64,000 nucleotides of DNA, taken from the NCBI GenBank assembly GCA_949752735.1, contig OX457038.1:24578456-24642455 (forward strand). Direction: 5' to 3'. Below, one piece after another: positions 46,421 to 59,400 of the stretch. How positions within the stretch are numbered: the stretch's first letter is position 1; every line of letters begins with the position of its first letter. Origin of the DNA: Lumbricus terrestris (Eukaryota > Annelida > Clitellata > Crassiclitellata > Lumbricidae). A program made the translations under genes and the position numbers. Below the pieces are notes generated by a model. That model searched no databases and had not been told where the DNA came from. It was given only the letters and a program-made list of their open reading frames with translations.

Positions 46421-46915
46421 TGAAGGATAATGTGTGTAGGCTATGTATGTATTATGTAACAGGAATAGTTTATAACAGAAGTCTATGGAGGCTCAAATTA
46501 TAAAATGTGCCTTAAATTACTGTTTGGGACTTTCAATCAGTGGAGTGATTTAAAGGACATTAATTGTGTATGTAAACTGAGTACATGAATGTTGGATGAA
46601 TTGACACTGAAGGTGAATGGGTCTACTGTTGACCCAAGGCTAAGGAAAAGTAATTACAATAGTCAAGGATTTGGACTTTTGGAGTGAACAATGAAGGTAG
46701 CGATAGTGGGCTGATGTGTGCGTTTTCTCCCAGAAGTGATCTGTGACTCTGACAGTTGGTCTCATTTTCGTGTTTTTTAATGATAGTCTGGTTATTAGAT
46801 ATAATATTTGTGTTTTTGAATTCAAGAGAAGACTCACAGTGGTTTGTGTTTAGGTTGACATGAATAGGTGGCGGATTGGCCGGATCAGTGTAAGATATCT
46901 GCAATAGAAGGTATT

Positions 46916-47015
46916 ACGATAGGCTACCCCTAGGGGCAGTCAGTGCCTGTCCCAAGCCAGGATAAAGGAGGAGGGTTCTGCGGTGGGTTTGCATCCCATC
47001 CGGATAAAACAAATG
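46916..47015 (-). repeat. Retroelement-like repeat fragment
   Basis: Contains CAGTGCCTGTCCCAAGCCAG and GATAAAGGAGGAGGGTT. A shorter match, GTCCCAAGCCCGGATAAAGG, is at 11961-11980. The phrase is common in animal retroelement 3' regions from memory; orientation uncertain. Confidence 0.5.
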
Positions 47016-47417
47016 TAGCAACAGAAACAACGCAGAAAAAGCTGCGTTGCCCGATGTGCAGTCATACATGGGAACAAGACATTCACTATCAGAGAGTTTA
47101 ATAAAGTCAAGAAATGACTTTGATACCAATTAAGACACAGACCATGACAATAGGCAACCAAGACCGAGGTCAGGACATAAAACATCTGTCTCAAGACCAT
47201 ATAACTCTGTTTTATAGAAAATAATCGAGACTAATGTTGCACTGAACTTGCTGCTTTTGTGCACTTAATAAATACTTCAAGTAAAATATCAAACGAATAA
47301 AGTTGTGGTGTCCAAGCATTCAATGTAGTCTCATAATCTTTGTCTTGTGTCATCTACATTTACATGTACAATGAAGTGCTTGAGAATGAAACATGAGAAG
47401 ACAGAATTGGAAACTTA

Positions 47418-47778
47418 GGGGCCATCCATATCATTACCTACGCGAGAAGGGGGTGATCGGATTTAAGTGATTTTGCGTATGGGTGGATATGGTGAGGGGA
47501 GGGATCTTGAAAATTAATGTGAAAGTTTGCAAATAAGTTTCTAATTATGACCTATGATGTCCAAATATTAGCCTGTTTATAACTCTGTATTATCCTTTTA
47601 GTAACATTTTAGTAATTATATAAATAGCTACGATAACATATTATGTCTTACTACTTAACTTTGTTATAGAAGCTTAGTTGTACTTATACATGTGGAGGAG
47701 GGGTCCACAAAATGTACAATGTGCAACAGATGGAGATATGAAAATAGAATTTTTTCGTAAGTAATATATGGATGGCCC
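47418..47778. mobile_element. MITE with GGGCCATCCATAT inverted ends, about 360 bp
   Basis: Left end GGGGCCATCCATATCATTAC and right end, reverse-complemented, GGGCCATCCATATATTACTT. Relatives form the interrupted copies at 16960-19640 and 57532-58000. Target duplication not resolved, superfamily unassigned. Confidence 0.85.
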
Positions 47779-48270
47779 TTGGAACTGAAGCTGCTATGCA
47801 TCTGATACGTGTGGTAATGATGCCTATACTGGATCAACTGTTTCTTGTATTAAACAGCTGCAATCTGCATTAGCTGATACAGCTTGACCATTTCATAGTA
47901 TATCTATGTTTGAACTACATGTGCAAGAATTAACTACCGGTATATAAAAATGCAATCAGTGTTATACCTTAATGTATGCCATTTGTATTGCTGGTTGTGC
48001 TCCATTCTATCTCAAGAAGCTACATCTATGCCTATTTATCTGGCTCAACACACAGGTGACCTAGTTGTCCCACTTGCCCAAGCATACAGTCCTGCATTGA
48101 GGCTCCCCATATTTCTCAAACAGATTGCCTAGTAATCTATGACGTAAGGTCTTTCTTGCTACTGTTCTATTAACCTTTACAAACAGGTTGTGGTCTTGCA
48201 TAGTCAGACAGGGAGCACCTCTAAACTGCCCTTGAAGCAGACCTATAGAAATTGTGATTACTGTTATGAT

Positions 48271-48464
48271 CAGGGCTGTACTCAAGGGTATACGTGGGCA
48301 TACGGCGTATACTCACCTCCGGGAAAAAATGATAGCGTATACTCACTTAAAAAACGAGGGTACACGCATGAGGTGGGTATGCAGCGCGTATACCCACCTC
48401 AATAAAACCAAGTCAAACACGGTGGCAGCGTGTACTCACCTCAAAAGTTCTGAGTACAGCACTG
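48271..48464. mobile_element. hAT-type MITE, 194 bp, with 8-bp TSD
   Basis: Perfect duplication GTTATGAT (48263-48270 and 48465-48472). Inverted ends CAGGGCTGTACTCA and CAGTGCTGTACTCA. Four or five internal GTATAC/GTACTCACCTC motifs, in both orientations. Confidence 0.95.
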
Positions 48465-48472
48465 GTTATGAT

Positions 48473-49397
48473 GGTAATAAAGATTCGGAGCTTTTTCACT
48501 AGTAACACTGAGATGACTGAAACATAGATAATTCTGTCGATCACTTTTACATTATATTTGCTACTCTAACGAGAATAGACTATTTATTGAAGTGGATGGT
48601 GTATGCAGACAGTTCTGAAAGATAGGCCTTCCTCTGCGTATAATATGCAAAAAATTTAATGTTTATGGTACAACAACAAAAACTACCAATTTAAACATGA
48701 TCGAAACAGACTTCAAGCAGTTCATTAATTACAAACCTTAATGATTCATATAATCCTACTTCTTACTTAGCAAGCATCAAACTGTAGTGTCTATTAAGTA
48801 CCTGACAATACTACTTTCCTGTTCAATGCATGTAGGTTAGAATTTTTGTTAGGTTCTCACCCATGTGGTCCAACCTCACACAACTATTCGTTCTATGTAC
48901 TCATTATCTCATCAGTGAATGCACAATTTACTTCATTCTTCACTTGACTGTTACCATTAATCACCTTCACCTTAACGTGAGCGCTTGACACTGGACACAT
49001 AATTATCTTCAACTTTACATCTTCCAGAAGTCAATATTGACAATATCAAATATCAATATCTTTATAAATGACTTAATATGGACCAGATGTGAAACAACAA
49101 GTGAATAGACTAGTAACCCAATTTTACTTTTGAAGGGCAGTGAACTTGGCAACACTTAGATTCATTTAGAAGTTGACCAAACTGCAATCTCAACACAATT
49201 CTTTCTGACATAAAAATACATCATCAGTTCCGATGTTCAGGAAACTCTCTCCACATAATTATATGACTACAAATGCTATCAATGTCTGTCAGATAAAGAG
49301 AAACAAATATTCATACAAAAAGCATGCATGCATTTACTTTTAAGTAAGATGTATATATGAAACTTAATTATGGTAAGACGAAAAGTCTCATTATGAA
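48473..49397. other. 3' flank of the IgSF gene, nothing recognised
   Basis: Presumed minus-strand 3'UTR and downstream DNA. A minus AATAAA (TTTATT near 48582) could be its poly(A) signal, but other positions are possible. Confidence 0.35.
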
Positions 49398-49862
49398 TCA
49401 CTGGAATACATTTGGAATATGAATTTTTTTCGGTTGCTGTATTTCTGTTGCAGGTCGTACAGAGATTGAAACCGTCTGCTTTTCTTCTTCTTCGCAACTG
49501 TGGTTTATAGCACTGTTAACAAAAAAACTTTCCACTGGATTGATGCTTTGCTTTCTGTCATCAGGGTCTCCTTCCATCTTTTCAGCATGACTATCATCTC
49601 CTTTGTCATGCTGCATGTAGTTGGCAGTTTCCTTGCTAATATCATCCTGTGTTTTACTGTTTTCAGTTTGCTGATGTAGATTGGTACGGGACTTGACGAA
49701 ATTTTGCTGCATGTCATTGGACATGATGGTAGAGTTATCTTGGTTAGTATATTCTGTATTTGGCACACTGGATTCCATATCAGCATTTTCAGTTGACAGA
49801 TTATGTTGAAAAGAGTATGTATCAGGCACAACTGATAGGCTGTCGGATTTTTCTCTGTCTGA
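49398..49862 (-). CDS. IgSF receptor last exon
   Basis: Acceptor GTTCAAACAG. 154 codons, SDREKSDSLSVVPDTYSFQH to QQPKKIHIPNVFQ, then stop at 49398-49400. Asn/Gln/Asp-rich and disordered. Contains TEYTNQ, matching a Grb2 SH2-type YxN site. Confidence 0.86.
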   Translation of the reverse strand, partial: SDREKSDSLSVVPDTYSFQHNLSTENADMESSVPNTEYTNQDNSTIMSNDMQQNFVKSRTNLHQQTENSKTQDDISKETANYMQHDKGDDSHAEKMEGDPDDRKQSINPVESFFVNSAINHSCEEEEKQTVSISVRPATEIQQPKKIHIPNVFQ

Positions 49863-50392
49863 CTGTTTGAACATAAAAAATCATAAGTTTTTAAACTACA
49901 ATGTAACCAGGGCTTAAAGTGTGCCTGGACGGTCATGGACGGCGTCCATGCACTTATTTTAAAATCGGAATGCCGTCCTGCCACTTATTGGCCAGCACTG
50001 ACTGGAAAGGTAAGGGGCGTCCAGGCACTTCTTTTGGAAAGGTAAGGGGCGTCCAGGCACTTATTTTTCCACACTTTTAGCACTGAATGTAACAAATATT
50101 TAGTACACACTCTGTAAGTCAATGATAATTTTTAGGCTAAACATGTGTAAGGTGTCTGTCCCAGAGATGGGTAACTAAACTATTAGACTATAATCAAATA
50201 GCCAGTCAATTAGACAGGCAGCTATTTCGTATTCTAATCGATTGGCTATTTAACTAATTGTGTCCATCTCTGTTCTATCCTTGCACAAGTCAAGGTTTGA
50301 GATTGATAAAACATGCTATCACATAATTATGTATGTATGTATGAGTGAATGTTTATGAATGTACTGTACAGCGTGCATTTATGTATGTAATG

Positions 50393-50449
<57 letters not shown>

Positions 50450-53400
50450 GTGTGTGTACTGTGTATGCATTATGCATGCGTAGGTACCGTATTTGCATGT
50501 ATGCATGTTTCTAAACAATTACTATAGCATCTTATCAGTAAGCTTACCTGGTCTATTGGATAGCTGGACAAAAGAGGACACCAATGGGAAATGCATTGGT
50601 TGGGTTACCTGTGTGTGTGTATGTATGTGTGCGTGACTGCATGTGTGTATGTGCATGTGTGACTCTTCTAATTTCTGCGCATTTTGTTTCCAGTGAAAAT
50701 TTCTGTTCTTCATGACATTTTCAGCATCATTTAGAGCCCTCAGAATAGTTCTTTCTGAAGTAGTGCTAGATTAACTCCAATACAATTATTATATGCTAAT
50801 GGGAGAAATTGCTGATGCATGCATATAATAGCACAGATACATTGCATAATTGCTATTATTTGGATTGCTTTTTTGTATTATCCATGCATAAGTTGAACTT
50901 CCTTTGTTAACCAATTTTCTAAATAAACTTAACAACATATATTATGCTCATCTAATCACCATCCCTGCAACTTCTACTTTAGACATCACAGTTTCAGAAA
51001 CGACATTTAATCAGCAGCAAACAATGTTTTAGTTTTTAAACTTTCTTATAGTTTTGGTCTTTTGGAATGCATTAGTGTGGTCATTTTAAAGCAAATAGTG
51101 TTGATAATTAATGTGCTAATTGACCTTAACATTTCTATATAGAAAATAATGAAAAAACAGAAATATTAGGAATTTAAAAATGATCTTACCTCTGAGTGGC
51201 TATTTTTCTCCTCAATGCTGGCAATATCTAGAAGACTGAGGTATATGTTATCAGTTTCGTCGCTTCCATAAAGTAATCGTGCTGTTTCCACATGATGAAA
51301 AGGAACTTCTCTAATGACGGAAACATATTCATAACCTAGCTTCTCTGTAGTGAAAATGTTCAGATCGTTTTGTTCAGACAAAATGCAATGATCACGATCA
51401 ATCTTGGCTTCAGATTGAGAATTTTCGGATGCATTGGTCGTATGCTCAGGCTTTTCTCCCATTTCCAAAATCGATAAAAGCAATGGTGATTCTCCTTTTG
51501 ACTCTATGTCTGCCTCCAGTTCAATAACATCTACAGCAGAGGTTGTTTGTCCAGTTGCCACAAAGAATGAATCTAAGTCACTGTTCTCGTCTCTGAAAGA
51601 ATTGTTTCTGACGAGAACCGTCTTTGTTGTTTCAATTCGCTTGAATTCGTTGTGAGCAGCTGAGAGAGTGGCAGTGGCAGGGGAAGCCCCAGAACTATCA
51701 TTCTGGTCCATAGCTACATCATTCAAGTTACCAAATTCTTCAGGCAGAGTTTCCTCTTGTGTATCAAGAGTTTCACGTTCTTGTGGTAGCAGCTGAATGC
51801 TGCTCTCTATTGCATCAGTTTCATTTTGTGGATTTGTTTTTCTAACTTCGTCAACTTCATTTTCTAAATGCTTGATCAATCCTCTTTCCGATGTGTTGCT
51901 GCTGTTGCTGCTGCAGTGTATTTCAGCTGTTGTTATCTCAGTCAAAGAATCTCTCTCGTGTAGTTCTTCTGAATGCACTAATTGCATTCTAGTATCAGAA
52001 ATGCCTTTTGTAGACCCACCTTCAGTATTTGATGAATTGCTTACATTGACCTGAAAAGTGTTTTCCGACATATCATCAGGGCTGTTCATCTCAAACTGGG
52101 AAATATACTGATCAACTGCCAGACCTGAATCTTGATAGAATTCTCTAAAATTGTTGTCAAATTCCTGATGAGCAGACTGAAAATCTGCGTGTGTTATGGC
52201 AATGACAGGATGCATCAAATAGTCAGGCTTTTCAACAGTTTTCAGAGTTTTTCCTTCAACTTGCAACTCAGTGCTGTATGCTAAAGAATTTTCAAGTGAC
52301 ACAGAAGTTCTCCCTAATTTTTTTCTTACCCAATGGAGTAACTTTCTTCCATTAGAAAAAATCCAGTTCCACTTTCCTGCTGAGCCATCTGAGAATGTCT
52401 TCTTCCAGTTTTGTTGCGTTTCTGATGTCAGCAAGTCAGAACTTTGAAGTAGTTGTGAAGAAGTTATTCTTGTCAAAGAATCTTTCCTGACCAGAGCAGC
52501 TACGACCTGTGGCCTGTCTGACAGGTATATTTTGCGTTTGCTCCTGAATCCAGCATCAAAGTCAATAGCCATGTCTTTCAACAGATCTGGTCTTCTGCCA
52601 GAATCTCTCCTGGTTCTAGTTTTTGCTAAGCTTTGACTGAAGGACTTCTGGTCTTGGTGCATAGATCCTAATTCTGACTTATCTTTGGAAAAGTTATAGA
52701 TGTTAGGATCTGAGGAGATTCCAGGCAGACCAGGGGTTCTCCTTTGTTCCTCTGTACGAGGTTGATAGAGATTTGGATCCGAAGAGTATCTCTTTTTAGA
52801 GTTCTTCAGTTCTTGTCTTGTCGAATCGACCTCACATCGTAGTCTCTGGAGATTCTCCTTTGAAATGCCTAGAATTCCATCTGGAACTTTTCTTGCCCAG
52901 TCATCTTCTTCGTAGTAATCAATTCCTTTAAAAATCGTTCACATATTCTATGTTTTATTTGGAAATAAAGTTGCCTAAAGTACAGAATTGCAGAAAGTGG
53001 CGACTGACATGACAAGGTGTGTGGAAGAATGGATTAAGAAGAGAGATTTATTCAAGAAACATATTTAAGCGTCTAGCATTCTGTGTAACCTTTTCTAGAG
53101 CAAATCATTTCGACAGTCTTGTAGCTAACAATGTTGCCTGCCAAGTATTTTGTATAACAAAATTGTAGCCTACCGTCATAGGAGATGCTCTAAACCTAGA
53201 AACCCAGACATGTAGACCTTTACTCTTTATGTACTTATGGAATTATGTAGACAGAGCTATTACATCTGGTACAAGATCTTATTAATTGAAAAAGTTAAAG
53301 TCTGTAAGCTGAACTTGCCTATGTGTTCCAACTGTTCAATCTCATCTTCAGTTGGGATGTACATGGTTGCTGTGGAAGCAACTGAAGAACGTGCTTGTGT

Positions 53401-56400
53401 AGTGGCTACCACGGTTTCTGCTGAGTTGGAAGACACCATGTGATCAGGATCCTTGAATTTGGACTTTATAGTCTCTGGTCTATTTGTGAACAATAACATG
53501 TATAGTTGCATACAAATGTGATAGGCAATGTATTCTTTGCAATTTAGCGTCTGTAAATAATTCCAACTTTTATAAAAGTGACACTAAATCTAAACTTTCT
53601 TGCATGTATGCGCGCTCTTGTGCAAGACTTGTTTTGTTAAAGCGCGTTATAAATGACTAATTGTATTGTATTGTATGTATGCGTCTCAAAGTTATAGCCT
53701 CAGTTTTTCTTTTCCATTTTTGTCAATCTCCTCCACTGGTTCTCATTTTTCTACAATCAGCAACCCAGATTCAGATTCTTTCTCATTTTCTAATTTTTTC
53801 ATAGCCATCTGCCTTAGATCTTCTTCCTATCACTCTTCTATTTGGAATGCCTTAGGGATCATAAATACTACAGGCAACAGCAAGAACAAAAATAATAATA
53901 ATAACAGCAATGTAGAAGTCATCCGATAAGATTAGATTAAAGTTAAGAACCTCTAATGACACTAAAGCAAGGACCTCTAACAAATTTGAAATGCTGCAGG
54001 CTGAGATAAACAGAAAATGTTTATAGAGCTGTTTCTTAAGAAGCAGCTTCATACGACACAATGATATTATCTTGACTACTGAGGTTTAAAAATAGAGTCA
54101 CCTGCGAGTTGTGTTGGATCTGTCAATTGATTTGGAATATTTTGATCGCTTTTTTGATTTATATTGGCAACAACTATGTGCCCGAAGACAGCATATGGCA
54201 GCTGTTATCAAAATAAAAAGCAGGAGAATCACAGAAAGACTGATGATGGCAATTTTCCATGACTCCATTCCATCTGGTTTGACTGCAAAAGAATAGACAA
54301 AGAAACAAATGCAATAAAAAAAAACACGATAAGAAAAAATAATCTATAAATTATATAAACAGATTAACTAAAACTACATTACTAACTTGGCTAGAGAGTT
54401 GCCTCAACACTTGATAGTGCCTTTAATATACCTATAGTACCGTACTACATAACACTAAATGATGCATAGATTTGTCAAGAGCAAAAATAAGCAAAACAAT
54501 GCTCAGATAAGTAAGAGTTACCACCCCATTAAGGGAATAGGCATCATGCACAGTCCCAACAATGATGGTCCAATGTGTGACTGGATAATATACCAGAAGT
54601 TCAAATTGGTTTTTTAAAATTCTACTAGTTAAATAACCTATTATATATTTCTATAAATTACCTTCAATCATTCATTCTCATATTTAATTTTTTAAATCTG
54701 TTTAAAATCTATTTTTTTAAAATCTGTTTGTCATTTCGTTTCAGTTTGTTGTCATTTCATGTATAACATGTTGTTCTTTGCACTGTTTTACAACAGCCAT
54801 ATGTTATCAAGAAAGGAAGGGTCAATCCAGCCTCAGCGGGTCTATACAACCTTTTTGGATTGATCCTTTGACTTATGCACCAATCACTCGAAAATCATTG
54901 AGTTTGTACTGATTGCTGTTATTTTGTACTTGGTTGATGCTTTGTCAATAAACGGCTACTACTACTAATTTAGCCTCCTCATTGTGAGGAAGTCAAGCAT
55001 GTGAAATCAGGCTGCAAGGAAATCAAGCATTGGAAATTACGGTAACCTGATTTCATATTCTACCCATTGTCACTGAAGTGTACACCTGTCATTATAATTA
55101 CGTATTACTGTACTCTTGCAGTGAAAGTTGATTGACTGATCAAAGCATTATCTATCATAAACGTGGGCGGAGACTTGGTCTAGAAGTTCGGGGGACGAAC
55201 GAGTGGCTGAAAGACGATCGCCAAGGCGCAACATTTTGGGTGGCCGCCCGAGTCGGCGACGAACTTTCCATTTCCAAAATTTCTGACGACTTTTTTTAAT
55301 TTTTTAGTCATTTGGTCGAAATCTCTTGAAAACATATCATTTTCCGTGTCAAAAAAGCTGATGACCTTTTTTGTCATTTGATATTCTAGTCTTCTTTACA
55401 GTCTTTACTTCTTGCAATATTAACAAAATTAACCAATTAACTACTGTTAAAATTTATACAATGCTATTTTTTGTTCTTTTCAATATTGGGGGCATGACAA
55501 TGGACGGTCCCCCCACCCCAAACATTGGGGAGATCGTCCCCCTGTCCACCCTAAGTCTCCACCAATGATCATACACATGTCTCAGTAGTTCTTAAATGGA
55601 TGTCAACTAGGAAATAACAGAAATTTAGATATCAGCTTTTGAAAGGACCTACAGCTATTGTTAGTTGTTACAGGAACTTAACTTATCAGTCTTTATTAGG
55701 AACATATTTTAATCTGTACAACCTGTGATAGCAGTGAACACTTTTAAGTAATGTGTCGATCCTGAAGTTGCATTCTTTGCCGACCCATCTAAAGACTTGT
55801 ACACTGCTACTGTTCGGATGCAAATCGCATACCAACAATGCCTTTCAAGGCGGTAATTTTCAACAAATATCTACGACAGTTACAACATCCATACTGTTGT
55901 GTAGTAACAAAAGTGAGGCAACAGTGTAGTTGCCTGACCATTGTAATTGTCATTATTAGGAAATTTGAAATAAGTAAGTAAGTAAGTAAGTATTTTCTTT
56001 ATTACTCCACTTGCAAACGCACAATGGGACACAGAACATCATTATAATACATAGAAGTAATACTAGGTAATAAAAATGTGCAAATTATAATCAAAAGTTA
56101 AATATAATATAATTACTAAACTATCATCGACAAACAAGCTAACTATATAACATTCTGGTGATAAATCCCTTTGCAATCAACGAATCACAACGTGGTATTT
56201 CAAGATTGTGTGATCGGGGCCTAAGGGAGTAACCAGTTACACGTTCAGGTGGAAGAAGATAATGGAGGACATGCCCGGGGTCACAGAGGATAGAAGAAAA
56301 GAGGGATACATCTGCCTTAGAACATAACATGTCAAAAGTAGGGGTGTTAGAGGGCAAAAAACCCTGTCTTATCAACTTTCTAATAATAGCGGACAGACGA

Positions 56401-59400
56401 CTCCTCTGACCCTCATTTGCAAAACCCCACCATGCTGGTGAAGAATAAAGCATTCGCGCAACAGTGGTGGAACGCACAACATCATGGAGTCGGCTGCCTG
56501 TCAAACCATGTGAAACAAGGACACGAAGTGCATCAAATGACTGCTTTGCTTTACAGACAATGTTATCAATGTGCTCAGAAAAACCCAATCTATATGAAAG
56601 CGTAATACCCAGAACCTTAACTGCATTAACTCGTTCAATCCCTATAATGGGGGGAGGGCAATCAGAAGTTTTGGAACGGGGACGCCTAAAGATGACTTCA
56701 CATGACTTGCTATGATTGAGGTGCAAGTTACATTTACTAGCCCACTCTGCAATGTGATTAAGTTCAGCATCAGTAGTGTCAATATTAGATGCAGGAATAA
56801 TTAGGTAACAGTCATCAGCATATTTAAAAAGTCTATTACCTACAAACAGTAGCTTTAATCCAGAAATTAAGGAAAGAAAGTTGACTGGCCCAAGGCCAGA
56901 CCCTTGAATAATGCTTGCATTAATGCACTTGAAAGAGGAGGTTATGCCACAGAACTTAGTGCAATGCACTCGGTTATGTAACAAAGCAAGAACCCAGTTA
57001 TAAACAAAGTCAGGAATCGGCATAGAGGCTAACTGTACAGCCAGACTATCATGCCTTACAGTATCAAAAGCCTTAGAAAAATCCAAAGATACAAGACGAA
57101 CATATGGTTCACATTTAACTGACTCAAGTAAATGGTGAGTTAAAGCAATGAGCGCAGCAGTAGTAGACCCAGAGGGTCTGAAAGCAAATTGGTCAGAATA
57201 TATGTAGTTCTCATCAGGATTAGTCAGAATTGGATAGTAATATTTATGCACAACAAATTTCTCTAGAATTTTACATAATACAGGTGTAATAGAAATTGGG
57301 CGGAAATCAGCCTCAGAATCAGGACTTGACATTTTTGGAATAGGGGTAATTTTGCTCTCCTTCCATTGAGGAGGGATATACGATTCAGACAAAGATCTTT
57401 TAAACAGGTATGATATGGGTGCTGACAAAAGATGAGCCATGCTTGAAAGGAGCCATGACGGAAGCCCATCCGGTCCAACTGACACACCACGAATAGACGA
57501 TAGGGCACGAAATGTCTTAGCAGAAGCGTATGGGACTGTCTATATATTACATATGCTGGAGGTCACAGGATTTAGGCGATTTGTGTATGGGTGCGTACGT
57601 GGTGGGGGTCTCGGAAAAGTGTATATACAGTTTTATACACTAAATAAATTTCAAATTATGACGTCGTCAGATGGCATTTGACTGCATTAAAATTATATTC
57701 TGTTCAGATATAAACTATAAACCATAACAGTTAACAAATTTTAGCTACAAATATGATGTTTAACAAATACATGTTTCACAGATGACTTTAGCTAAATAGC
57801 CTTCGTAAGTAAGTAAGAATATTCTTTAATAGACCACCAGCAATTGCACAGTAGTTTACAGAAGGAATAAATACTATTAAATAGCATAAACATTTATACA
57901 AGTCTTATAACATTCTCATAATAAAACTTCTTTTGGCAAAAGAATCAACTCTAAGAAGGAAACAGAGAAGCTTATTTGTGGGGAGGGGATAGAGAAACTT
58001 ATTTGTACGTATGCAGTAGGAGTTACCATAGCTGTGCTACATTACATTACACAGTCAATAGTGTATGATACCACTTACACCAGTCTTACTCTGTCTTCTA
58101 TGTCCTCCAGATAGATAACGTACTGGAGGACATAGAAGACAGAGGATTGGAGCTAAGAAAGGCAATAGAACTCGCAAGAGACCGGCCGACATGGAGAAGT
58201 TTTGTTAGAGCCTCATCATCGGTGAACACTTGACGAAGGAGAAAGAAAGAAAGACTTACACCAGTCACATTTTCTGAATATATTTTGCCATCGCCAATGA
58301 TGACAGATGACAATGTCGTCACATCAGAAAGAATAGTTATATAGCATCCTGACGCATGTGTGTAATTACTGCCGTTGCTACGAACACACAACAAAACAAA
58401 GGCATTCATGTAGAAATTATTTGAGTGAGTTTGTTTTCATTTCACCACCCTACCAACACCCATTCCCATTTTGCAGGTCTTTAGAACATAAAAATGTTCA
58501 GACGTATACATGTATTCATACAGTACATCACAGCAATTCTACAGCTGTGCTACCCTTTGTGGCAAGGCAAGCTGACCGCATGAGTTCACACACATGCGCA
58601 CATATGCACACAAACACACAGTTTATGCAGTATCTCCACTTTGGAGACAACAGGATGATTTGTCCAATATTTAAATAATCTGCTATAATAAAGTCATCTT
58701 TTGGACATTCCTCTGATAAGCAGTTGTGTGATAAAAGAACAATGCACGAAGAAGAAGAAGAGCAAAGGGATCAACACGTCTGCCAAAAAAGCAAACAATA
58801 TTAGAAGAAATCAAGTTAGGGGCTGAAAATGATGTCAAAGGTAATCTTGCAATTTCACAAATGACTAACTAATAATTAATTATTAATCCAAATAATGCAA
58901 TAGATGCAAAACAACAGCAATTCTGGATGCAGACAACTGCACATATGCCTAGTCATGATAAATAATTTATACCATATGTATTATTTACCCAACACAATAA
59001 TAACTAATAAAATAATAATAACAATTGCTATAGACATTACACAGATGATAATAAAATCATTATTATGTCATTGATAATGAAGATGGTTATCATAATCAAT
59101 GTATCTCATCATTAAAAGGGTTGAGACAAGATTGGCCACCGTATCGAAGAATGACCTGCTGTTAAGTGTCACTCAAGTGGCCGAGGAATCTGATGACAGA
59201 CTTTTTCAAGCCATTAACAGTTACCCTTAGAACCACGTCCTTCAGACTTTGCTCCCTTTCCTACGTAGCAGCGGATATAACCTTCAAGCTAGAACACATA
59301 ACTTCGCATTACCTATTAAAGATCACTGTAACTCTATTTCACAAATTCTTAATAAGCTAATCTAATAACATATTTTTCTTTACTCTGCGACTGTTTCCAT

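Noticed and set aside
45545..46503. Several 60-100 aa ORFs on both strands
   Set aside because: By-products of the C-rich repeat; no consistent frame or splice sites.
56417..56715. Plus-strand ORFs in the 56 kb region
   Set aside because: Antisense shadows of the second LINE's reverse transcriptase.
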